From an uncultured Clostridia bacterium (lineage in GTDB: Bacteria > Bacillota > Clostridia > Christensenellales > UBA1242), in NCBI GenBank assembly GCA_944372715.1, contig CALVZZ010000022.1, positions 1 to 5,938 of the forward strand: a stretch of 5,938 nucleotides of DNA. The letters are read 5' to 3'. Shown one piece after another: positions 1 to 5,811 of this stretch; positions within the stretch are counted from its first letter, which is position 1; each line of letters starts with the position of its first letter. The notes beneath the pieces were generated by a model. That model was not told the origin of the DNA, searched no databases, and worked only from the letters and a program-made list of their open reading frames with translations. Position numbers and translations under genes: made by a program.

Positions 1-87
1 ATTGTTAAAATTATTGAAGCAGGAAAAGAGGTGGCTCAAAGTGCTAAAAATACGCCCAAAAGCCAAGAAAATAAGGGCATATTTTGA
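1..87 (+). CDS. possible 3' end of a gene cut by the window edge
   Basis: Frame 1 is open from the first base to a TGA at 85-87 and gives a 28-residue tail that ends KNTPKSQENKGIF. Most codons start with a purine, which is the bias of real coding sequence, and the polar Lys/Asn/Gln-rich end is typical of a protein C-terminus. Frame 2 is also open, to a TAG at 131-133 (43 residues), but its Lys/Leu-rich product looks like out-of-frame reading of A-rich DNA. No family can be recognised from so short a tail. If real, it belongs to a gene transcribed towards the recombinase and may be part of the same mobile element. Confidence 0.35.
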   Translation: MVKIIEAGKEVAQSAKNTPKSQENKGIF

Positions 88-134
88 CGCACGCCTGTGT
101 ATCGCTGACGCACTTTGCGCCACCTATGTTTAGC

Positions 135-159
135 CGAGAAGTGGGAAACCCACTTTTCG
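135..159. repeat. hairpin with an 11-bp stem and AAA loop
   Basis: The arms CGAGAAGTGGG (135-145) and CCCACTTTTCG (149-159) pair over 11 bp with one G-U and a three-base loop. It is followed by GTCAAAG rather than a T-run, so it is not a classical plus-strand terminator. The core AAGTGGG-NNN-CCCACTT recurs near the right end of the window (5822-5838). Confidence 0.7.
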
Positions 160-178
160 TCAAAGCACGACTGTTAGC

Positions 179-213
179 GGTAAGAAATTTTAAATTTATA
201 AAATTTCTTTACC
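179..213. repeat. A+T-rich imperfect inverted repeat
   Basis: The arm GGTAAGAAATTTTA (179-192) pairs with TAAAATTTCTTTACC (199-213) through 14 bp with one bulged T, around a 6-base loop. It has no T-run of its own outside the stem. It could be a protein-binding palindrome or part of a cruciform-forming cluster. Confidence 0.6.
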
Positions 214-232
214 TTTAAGTCGGCTTTTCCTC

Positions 233-266
233 TCCCCAAAAAGTTACTTGCTAAACTTTTTGGGGA
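233..266. repeat. perfect 13-bp inverted repeat with an 8-base loop
   Basis: TCCCCAAAAAGTT (233-245) and AACTTTTTGGGGA (254-266) are perfect reverse complements around the loop ACTTGCTA. This is the strongest palindrome on the left side. It carries no adjacent T-tract on either strand, so a simple terminator role is not supported. It lies 87 bp before the start of the small gene at 353. Confidence 0.75.
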
Positions 267-352
267 CCTCACTTAAAACAAGAAGAAATGAAATCTTTAA
301 ACAAAAAATTATTTAACTCATTGCCTCTCTAATTGTGATGAGGAGAATAATT

Positions 353-565
353 ATGGATGAACAAAATCCAAACAATATAATTGTAATTGACAGAATTTCA
401 AAGAAGGTGTTGAATGAGTCAAATATAGAGATTGACGAAGAGGCATACGCCGAGGCGGTTTCACAGTTGGTGGAGAAATTATTGATAGGTTTAAGACAGA
501 AGAGAGATTTAAAGAAACTAACCCCAAGGAGTGTGTTTTCATATCAAAAGCCAAAGAAAAAATAA
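353..565 (+). CDS. hypothetical 70-residue protein upstream of the recombinase
   Basis: I do not recognise this gene. The ATG at 353 is chosen because AGGAG (341-345) sits 7 bases upstream; an in-frame GTG at 335 would extend it by six residues but has no ribosome binding site. The product starts MDEQNPNNIIVIDRIS. An acidic stretch leads into a probable amphipathic helix (residues about 27-50, EEAYAEAVSQLVEKLLIGL), and the tail is very basic (ends YQKPKKK). No signal peptide, membrane segment or cysteine motif is seen. It is co-directional with the serine recombinase and ends 103 bases before that gene's start, so both may share a transcript. Its size, charge and position would suit a small DNA-binding partner such as a directionality factor or regulator, but that is inference from context only. 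Confidence 0.6.
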   Translation: MDEQNPNNIIVIDRISKKVLNESNIEIDEEAYAEAVSQLVEKLLIGLRQKRDLKKLTPRSVFSYQKPKKK

Positions 566-1325
566 ACTAAAAAACTTTCAGGTTTGTGCTGGACTTATGA
601 AAAAGTTTGTGGTATGTGTTTGTGATGAAGGATACTCAAAAATAAAGTATTTGATAATAGGAGTGGAAATGAAGAAAATTGTAATTTATGCTAGATATTC
701 TAGTGACAGGCAAACGGAGCAGTCAATCGAAGGGCAACTTCGAGTGTGTCACGAGTATGCAGAGCGCAATGATTATGTGGTTGTTCATGAGTATATCGAC
801 GGGGCGCTTTCTGGGACGACTGACAGCAGACCTGCCTTTTTGCAGATGGTTGAGGACAGCAAGAAGAAAGAGTTTGAGTATGTGCTGGTGTATCAACTTG
901 ACAGGTTTGCTAGGAACAGGTATGACAGTGCGAACTACAAAATGAAACTTAAGAAAAATGGGGTGCGAGTGCTGTCGGCAAGAGAAAATATTTCCGATGA
1001 CGCCAGCGGAATTTTAATGGAAAGCGTGCTTGAAGGTATGGCAGAATATTATTCTGCCGAGCTCAGCCAAAAGGTCAAACGTGGGGTTCGTGAAAGTTTG
1101 ATTAAGGGCTATTACACAGGTGGGCAGGTTACCTATGGTTACAAAGTTGAAGACAAGCGCTGGAAAATTGATGAAGAGCATGCACAATTTGTTCGACAGG
1201 CGTTTAATGAATATTCAGTGGGTGAGAAGGCGACCGAAATTGCAGACCACTTAAACGCACAAGGCTCAAGAACGTCAACTGGTAAAAAGTGGACCGGCAA
1301 TGCGATTTCCAAGATGCTACACAAC

Positions 1326-1331
1326 CAAGAT
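1326..1331 (+). other. one-base frameshift site in the recombinase
   Basis: Frame 3 reads ...LHNQ then DIWG-stop; frame 2 reads RYMGIEKFGG..., the family's usual continuation. The junction lies at CAAGAT. One missing A in a short A-run explains it exactly. The site does not fit an X-XXY-YYZ slippery heptamer, so programmed -1 slippage is not favoured. A single A lost from a homopolymer is also a common sequencing error. Confidence 0.8.
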
Positions 1332-2177
1332 ATATGGGGATAGAAAAGTTTGGCGGTGAGATTTTTACCGATGTAATTCCTCCGATAGTTGAAGAAAAGT
1401 TGTGGCAAGTGGTGAATGGCATGATGAAGCAATATCGCAGGAACTACAAAAAGGACAAATATGACCCATACTTTTTGACGGGCAAAATCTTCTGTGGTTA
1501 CTGCGGTGAAAGTGTGATTGCCGAGGCTGGTTCCAGCCATTTGGGAACAAGATATAAATACTACAAGTGTCGCACGAAAAAGGTTAAGGGTAAGTCGTGT
1601 TTGCTTAGAAACTACCGCAAGCATGAACTTGAACAACTCATCATTGATAAAACTAAAAAATACATTTTAACTCCAAGCAAAATTGAAGAGATTGCTCATA
1701 TGGTTGTGGACAGATATAACTCCGAGATTTCAAACAATGTTGTGCTTAAATGCCTTGAAAAGGAACTTAGGCAGATAAACAATAAAATAGATAGTCTTGT
1801 GAAGAATATGGAACAGGGCATAGTTTCGCTTACCCTTCGTGAAACGCTTTACAAACTTGAAAATGACAGGGCGGACATTCAACTTAAAATAGCCGAAGAA
1901 AAGAGCAAGTTTGATAAGCCACTAAACTTTGAAGATGTCAGAAATTTTATATCACTGTTTGCCAGCAAAGATTATGACGACGTGTTTGAACGCAATGAGT
2001 TTTTCAATCGATTTATTAAAAAGGTGCTTTTATTCAACGATAAAATTATTGTGATTATGAGAGGTGGCAAAGGTGCTGAGAATGAACTTGCCATAAACAA
2101 TGACGAACTTTACGAAAAAAGAATTTTAGAAAAATTTGAAAAAAAAGAAATAAGTGAAAATAATTTTGATAACAAAA

Positions 2178-2206
2178 ATGGGGGTTCTGAAAATTCAAAC
2201 TCCCAT
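2178..2206 (+). repeat. 9-bp stem-loop inside the recombinase 3' end
   Basis: ATGGGGGTT (2178-2186) pairs with AACTCCCAT (2198-2206), including one G-U, around an 11-base loop. It lies in the low-complexity Asn/Ser-rich C-terminal coding stretch. It has no T-run, so function is unclear. Confidence 0.35.
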
Positions 2207-2229
2207 TTGCATAAAAATGATGAAATTTT

Positions 2230-2273
2230 AAAAGAAAAAGAGGCTGAATTAGAGCTTTTCGTCCATCAGCCTC
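2230..2273 (-). terminator. Rho-independent terminator for the helicase operon, inside the recombinase 3' end
   Basis: On the minus strand GAGGCTGA (2273-2266) pairs perfectly with TCAGCCTC (2247-2240) around an 18-base loop, and the stem is followed directly by TTTTTCTTTT (2239-2230). This is the stem-plus-U-tract form of an intrinsic terminator. It starts 87 bases after the helicase stop codon, with no better terminator in the 54-bp intergenic gap. The plus strand lacks a T-run after the stem, so it should act on leftward transcription only. The long loop is the weak point. Confidence 0.6.
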
Positions 2274-2359
2274 CTCGTGGCGGGAAGACCGATAACCAAT
2301 TCTAACAATAAAATTTTTATAGGGGTTAAATGGATCAAAATAATTTTTTTGTTTAAATA

Positions 2360-4693
2360 CTAGATATATCTCTCAATTAGTTCATATTGGAAATGATTTA
2401 AATTTTCTATATTTTTGTTAAAAACTATTTCAGTTTCGTCAATTTTATCAATGCATTTTTTTAACCATTCAATATCCTCAAAACTGAAACCGTATTTTAA
2501 CAACCATATTTCACACTCATCATCTGTTCCATATTTTACATAATTTGACATTCTTAAAGCTAATTCGTTATGTGTTCTATTATAATATTGAATAAAAATT
2601 GCATAATAAACATCACTTAATTTAAAACCTATTAATTTATCTAAAAAATCATATGTATCATAAACGACCCTATCGTAATCAACCATTTCTACAGGAAGAT
2701 TTCCAAATAAGCTGTATCTTTTTAAATTTTTGTTTGGTAATTCATTATATCCAGTAAAATAATCTGCAGTTAGATAATGCAAAGTTCTTTCATAAATTTT
2801 TTTTACCAATATATCTTTTTCAGTTCTAATTTTTTTTATTAACTCATTTCTTGTTTTCTTTTTAGTAGCTTGTGCATATCGTATATTGCATATAGTCTTA
2901 AAGGTTTTATTATTTATTTGCCATATTATTATTCTAATAGCTGTTTTTAGAACATCGTTCTCTGCCGGCGATAAAGGTCTGTTTAAATAATATTCATATA
3001 ATTTAGTAAATCCATTATATAAATTGGGTTGATTTCTTGTGTCATTACTTATATTTTCATCAGTAATTATTTTATTGTCTATAAAAATGTTTGATAGAAT
3101 ATATTCAATTATTAAATTTAAATTACTATTGTTAAGACGTTCAACTTCTTTGTTTGTAAGATTATACTCATCTGAAAAGGTACCTTCTTTAATAGCCTTT
3201 TTAAATTCACGATAATCATCATTTAATATTTCTTTATCTAAATTTGAGATTGTATCGAGTTCGTCTGATTTTCCTAAAACTGTTCGTAATTGGCTCATAT
3301 TTGAGTGCTTTACAATAACATATCCAAAATCAAATTGTTTTTTATTTGTTGATCTTCCGGCTCTTCCTATCAAATTTTTAATGGCAAGTGGTTCACTCTC
3401 CTTAAATGTATTTATATACACAATTTCAAATGGCATATTAATACCTTGTTCTAATGTAGATGTAGCAAAACAAATTCGACAATACCCTAAATTTGTAAAT
3501 TTTTCTATAAGCTGTCGAGCTCTAAGGGGCATAGATCCGTGATGAACAACAATTCCACGATACAACATTTCAATCATTAGAGAAGGGTATTCATCACTGG
3601 TCCCATTGGTTGCTCCTATATATTTTTTTATTTCTTCAATTATATCAATGGCATCCTCATCTTCTATTTTATTACACAATTTTATATATTTTGCAAATTC
3701 ACTAAATACCTCTTTGTTGTAAATGCTGGATTTCGTTGTATAGACAAGGATAGAGCCTTTATTTAATAACACTTTCTGTATGATGTCTTCATCACTTAAT
3801 ATTTTTATATGCCCCATTATATCCTTATCTATACCAAAATAATAAAAAGAATTATCATTATGTGCAATAAAAACTTGCCCAACATTGCGTTGTTCATATT
3901 TGGTTGCTTCTGAAGATTCAGCTATAAGATTGTTTTTTTGAATTTGTGCTACAGGATTATTAATAAATGGATGTGCAAATACTATTTTTGAATCTGGAAA
4001 ACTTTTGTTTATTCTTCTAACTATACTATCAAAATATATACCCCTGCTTGACTCTTCGTTACCAATTTGAGCTTCATCAAAAAGAAAAAGTTCTACATTA
4101 AAAGAATCTTTTTGTTTAAATATTTCTCTGCATCTTTCAGGGGTTACGATAAAAATTGAACGCGAAGCTTTTTTTGTATTTATTTTTTCTATAAATGTTA
4201 AAACATTTACAGTTTTATCGTTTATTAAACTACATATTTTTTCATAGTATTCATTTATTAATGCTCTTGAAGGAACAATAACAACGACATCTTTTACTGC
4301 ATTAGTCAGAAGATATCTAAACGTAAATGATTTACCTGTACTGGTAGGCGCTGAAAAACTAAAAATTTGATAATTCTTGATTTTATTAAGAATATCGGCT
4401 TGCAACGGGGTATAATTATCTCCATATATATCAAATATGTATTCATTATATAAATCAAACAGTTTGGCTTTTAATGTTGTGTATTGGGGCTTTTTATAAT
4501 ATATACCCATCATTTCAATTACATCTTGTTCTACTTCTTTAAATTTTTCAGGTTGAAATATTTTCAAGTAAGATAATATTTCCATTGTACTTATGTCCGT
4601 CGGTCCTTTTTCATATAATTTGTCTAAAGCATATTGTATAATTTCATCAACATTTTGGTCTGTTGTTATTTTTCGTATTACTTCATTTATCAT
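2360..4693 (-). CDS. Ski2-like superfamily 2 DEAD/DEAH-type helicase, HamB-like (Hachiman-like defence)
   Basis: The 777-residue product is an ATP-dependent nucleic-acid helicase. A helical N-terminal region of about 90 residues precedes a TPLQ motif (95-98) and Walker A APTSTGKS (115-122). Then come motif Ia VPSRAL (140-145), TPER (184-187), the Walker B box DEAQ (206-209), an unusual motif III region VFAHPF (238-243), motif IV GSILVYTT (313-320), HHGSMPLRAR with a Ski2-type HH pair (384-385), motif V ATSTLEQGINMP (410-421) and motif VI NLIGRAGR (440-447). The last 320 or so residues match no domain I can name. Its ATG overlaps the nuclease stop (ATGA), implying translational coupling; its own ribosome binding site is weak (GCGGTG). 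A helicase fused by operon to a small PD-(D/E)XK protein is the Hachiman HamB arrangement, where the helicase senses or loads on DNA and controls the nuclease. Helicase call is near certain; the HamB assignment is moderate, and AbpB-like or an unnamed family are alternatives. Confidence 0.9.
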   Translation of the reverse strand: MINEVIRKITTDQNVDEIIQYALDKLYEKGPTDISTMEILSYLKIFQPEKFKEVEQDVIEMMGIYYKKPQYTTLKAKLFDLYNEYIFDIYGDNYTPLQADILNKIKNYQIFSFSAPTSTGKSFTFRYLLTNAVKDVVVIVPSRALINEYYEKICSLINDKTVNVLTFIEKINTKKASRSIFIVTPERCREIFKQKDSFNVELFLFDEAQIGNEESSRGIYFDSIVRRINKSFPDSKIVFAHPFINNPVAQIQKNNLIAESSEATKYEQRNVGQVFIAHNDNSFYYFGIDKDIMGHIKILSDEDIIQKVLLNKGSILVYTTKSSIYNKEVFSEFAKYIKLCNKIEDEDAIDIIEEIKKYIGATNGTSDEYPSLMIEMLYRGIVVHHGSMPLRARQLIEKFTNLGYCRICFATSTLEQGINMPFEIVYINTFKESEPLAIKNLIGRAGRSTNKKQFDFGYVIVKHSNMSQLRTVLGKSDELDTISNLDKEILNDDYREFKKAIKEGTFSDEYNLTNKEVERLNNSNLNLIIEYILSNIFIDNKIITDENISNDTRNQPNLYNGFTKLYEYYLNRPLSPAENDVLKTAIRIIIWQINNKTFKTICNIRYAQATKKKTRNELIKKIRTEKDILVKKIYERTLHYLTADYFTGYNELPNKNLKRYSLFGNLPVEMVDYDRVVYDTYDFLDKLIGFKLSDVYYAIFIQYYNRTHNELALRMSNYVKYGTDDECEIWLLKYGFSFEDIEWLKKCIDKIDETEIVFNKNIENLNHFQYELIERYI

Positions 4694-5376
4694 ACATTCA
4701 CCGCAACAATAACTATTTCTTCATAATTTAATAATTTTTTAAAGTTTTCATTCTTTTTAATGTTTTTAACTAATATGTCTGTGGATTGTTGTTTAGAAGA
4801 AAAAGCAACTGCATATCCCTTTATGTTTTGTGTTACTTTTTCTAATGCTTCTTCGTTGCAAAAATCATCAAGCAATTTTAAATCGGCAATATCCTTTTTC
4901 TTGGCTATAAAACTATTGATTTGTGACAAACTAGACCCATAAGCATTTTGATTTGTTAAATATTTTGCTTCTCCAAAAATAATGGTATTTAAATCATTTA
5001 CTGTGTGGAAATCGAAACCGGGGTTACCCTTTTTCTTTCTTCCTAACAATTCTGCTAAAGGTATATCTAAATATTTTAACTCATTAATAATACTTTCTCT
5101 AGCAAGCTCTGAAACAACATATTCACCAGTATCTTTTGTTATATCATTATTTATATTTTTTTTAAGGCTATCGGTTAGTTCTTTAGCTGTTCCTTCAGCC
5201 TTTGCCAAAAAACCTTCTCTAACATAATTTTTATCAAATTTATAAATCCAAGAGAAATTATTTAATTCTTTAATAATGTTTAAAATAGTTATATTTAAAT
5301 CTTCTGGATCGACACGAATAAAAGTGATACGTTCATGGTTATCTATAGGTATTTTTAAGTTATCTATTATTTTCAT
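4690..5376 (-). CDS. PD-(D/E)XK-type nuclease, HamA-like (DUF1837-like) partner of the helicase
   Basis: The 228-residue product shows the pattern of a PD-(D/E)XK nuclease. A glutamate in a helix (GE at 84-85, GEYVVSEL) is followed by Asp122 in NPGFDFH (118-124) and by Glu136 and Lys138 in IIFGEAKY (132-139). A helical stretch with NAYGSSLSQINSFI (144-157) follows. These residues would bind the metal ion and cut DNA. In Hachiman systems HamA, a DUF1837 protein of similar length, holds this fold and forms a complex with HamB, the helicase, which is encoded immediately downstream as here. The ATG at 5376 has GAGG (5385-5382) 5 bases upstream, and the gene ends in an ATGA overlap with the helicase. 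It is very A+T-rich. No signal peptide or membrane segment is seen, so it should be cytoplasmic. The nuclease call rests on motifs; HamA identity is inferred from motif plus context. Confidence 0.75.
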   Translation of the reverse strand: MKIIDNLKIPIDNHERITFIRVDPEDLNITILNIIKELNNFSWIYKFDKNYVREGFLAKAEGTAKELTDSLKKNINNDITKDTGEYVVSELARESIINELKYLDIPLAELLGRKKKGNPGFDFHTVNDLNTIIFGEAKYLTNQNAYGSSLSQINSFIAKKKDIADLKLLDDFCNEEALEKVTQNIKGYAVAFSSKQQSTDILVKNIKKNENFKKLLNYEEIVIVAVNV

Positions 5377-5380
5377 AAGT

Positions 5381-5402
5381 ACCTCTTATAACATTATAAC
5401 AT
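5381..5402 (-). promoter_or_regulatory. promoter and ribosome binding site of the nuclease-helicase operon, with tandem TTATAACA boxes
   Basis: On the minus strand an extended -10 element, TGTTATAAT, has its TATAAT hexamer at 5398-5393. No good -35 hexamer is present at the usual spacing, which fits TGn-type promoters. A second copy of the same word (TGTTATAAG) follows at once, so on the plus strand TTATAACAT occurs at 5386-5394 and 5394-5402 with a period of 8. The ribosome binding site GAGG is at 5385-5382. The predicted leader would be only about 10 bases. The tandem word may be an operator that overlaps the promoter. Confidence 0.5.
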
Positions 5403-5432
5403 ATATTTTTAGTATTTGTATATGTTTATAAT

Positions 5433-5461
5433 AAAAAAAGAAGGATGTTTTCAATCCTTCT
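5433..5461 (-). terminator. Rho-independent terminator of the 79-residue gene
   Basis: On the minus strand GAAGGAT (5460-5454) pairs with ATCCTTC (5446-5440) around a 7-base loop and is followed by seven T (5439-5433). It begins about 10 bases after the TAA stop region of the small gene and ends before the promoter of the nuclease gene, so it separates the two transcription units. Confidence 0.85.
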
Positions 5462-5470
5462 CCTTTTGTT

Positions 5471-5710
5471 TTATTGATTGTTTTGCAAATGTGTATAGAT
5501 AGTATTTGCTGATAGGTTTGAAAAGTTGCCATTTGTTTCGGCAAAGGTTTTTAAATCATGAGCAAGAAGAAAAGATATTTTTTCTATCTGCTTTGAGTTC
5601 AAATTTGCTTTGCCTAATTTTAGTTCGTGTGAATTAAAATCAAAAACAGCAGTATTTTCATCTATATCTTTACAATCAATAAAACATTGATTGTTATTCG
5701 TTTTTCTCAT
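5471..5710 (-). CDS. hypothetical 79-residue protein upstream of the defence operon
   Basis: I do not recognise this gene. The product starts MRKTNNNQCFIDCKDIDENT, has two cysteines (Cys9, Cys13), a probable beta region (TAVFDFNSHELKLG, about 20-33) and a helix (SKQIEKISFLLAHDLKTFAE, about 39-58), and ends Asn/Gln-rich. There is no clear helix-turn-helix, membrane segment or signal peptide. The ATG at 5710 has no good Shine-Dalgarno site and lies in the loop of a 14-bp stem (5693-5736). It has its own promoter and a strong terminator, so it is a real, separately transcribed unit in the same direction as the nuclease and helicase. Shared promoter boxes hint at common regulation. A regulator, antitoxin-like or accessory defence protein is possible, but nothing in the sequence proves it. 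Confidence 0.65.
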   Translation of the reverse strand: MRKTNNNQCFIDCKDIDENTAVFDFNSHELKLGKANLNSKQIEKISFLLAHDLKTFAETNGNFSNLSANTIYTHLQNNQ

Positions 5711-5736
5711 AATTACTTATCGAAAAATCGAATAAC
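5693..5736 (-). promoter_or_regulatory. stem-loop presenting the start codon of the 79-residue gene
   Basis: In the minus-strand transcript GTTATTCGATTTTTC (5736-5722) pairs with GAAAAACGAATAAC (5706-5693) over 14 bp with one bulged A. The 15-base loop GATAAGTAATTATGA holds the ATG (5710-5708). No clear ribosome binding site lies outside the stem. The structure could control translation, or act on DNA as an imperfect palindrome bound by a protein. Confidence 0.5.
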
Positions 5737-5749
5737 ACCGAAAAACACT

Positions 5750-5767
5750 TGGACTATTTAAAGTCCA
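5750..5767. promoter_or_regulatory. candidate operator palindrome near the transcription start of the 79-residue gene
   Basis: TGGACT (5750-5755) and AGTCCA (5762-5767) are perfect reverse complements with a 6-base spacer. The palindrome starts a few bases downstream of the predicted -10 (5778-5773), about where transcription would begin. That placement suits a repressor site. The arms are short, so chance is not excluded. Confidence 0.35.
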
Positions 5768-5772
5768 TAATT

Positions 5773-5796
5773 ATTATAACATTTTTCTTATAACAT
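5773..5796 (-). promoter_or_regulatory. extended -10 promoter of the 79-residue gene with repeated TTATAACAT boxes
   Basis: The minus strand carries TGTTATAAT, an extended -10 with its hexamer at 5778-5773. No good -35 is seen. On the plus strand the word TTATAACAT occurs at 5774-5782 and again at 5788-5796, 14 bases apart. The same word is duplicated at the nuclease promoter. Confidence 0.5.
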
Positions 5797-5811
5797 TGCT
5801 ATATTTTCGAC

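Larger units (their letters stand above)
88..334. other. non-coding region rich in inverted repeats
   Basis: No credible gene is visible here. The stretch holds an 8-bp direct repeat (TGACGCAC at 85-92 and 106-113) and three successive inverted repeats (135-159, 179-213, 233-266), listed separately. It is locally more G+C-rich than the defence operon on the right. No convincing -35/-10 pair was found for the downstream small gene. An attachment site, a structured leader or a remnant of an element end are all possible; the sequence alone does not decide. Confidence 0.5.
669..2305 (+). pseudogene. large serine recombinase (site-specific integrase), split by a frameshift
   Basis: This is a large serine recombinase of the kind that integrates phages and conjugative elements by cutting att sites with a serine nucleophile. 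The ATG at 669 has AGGAG at 659-663, and the domain starts at once (MKKIVIYARYSSDRQ). Residues 1-140 form the resolvase-type catalytic domain: Arg9, Ser11 (probable nucleophile) and LDRFARN at 77-83. A recombinase domain follows (about 150-250). A zinc ribbon has Cys276, Cys279, Cys301 and Cys311 in restored numbering, and a coiled-coil-like, Glu/Lys-rich region covers roughly 335-400. Frame 3 stops at TAG 1341-1343 after 224 residues. The homology continues without loss in frame 2 from about 1328, where restoring one A (CAA-AGA for CAAGA) gives the expected LHNQRYMG and about 545 residues in total. As read, the zinc ribbon and coiled coil are lost. The Asn/Lys-rich C-terminus overlaps a minus-strand terminator and may be altered. 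Confidence 0.9.

Noticed and set aside
85..113. Direct repeat TGACGCAC 21 bases apart as a possible CRISPR or iteron array
   Set aside because: Only two 8-base copies are present, with no further units; too little for an array.
597..668. In-frame upstream ATG codons (531, 597) that would extend the recombinase N-terminus
   Set aside because: Neither has a ribosome binding site, and family members begin right at the catalytic domain; the ATG at 669 has AGGAG at a good distance.
1326..1341. Programmed -1 ribosomal frameshifting in the recombinase
   Set aside because: No slippery heptamer is present at the junction; a simple base loss or read error explains it better.
1139..1636. 165-codon open frame on the minus strand
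   Set aside because: It lies fully antisense to the recombinase, whose motifs prove the plus-strand frame; its product has no recognisable features.
4760..5227. Two plus-strand open frames of 60 and 81 codons
   Set aside because: Both are antisense shadows of the nuclease gene, rich in Phe/Ser/Leu as expected from reading A+T-rich DNA in reverse.
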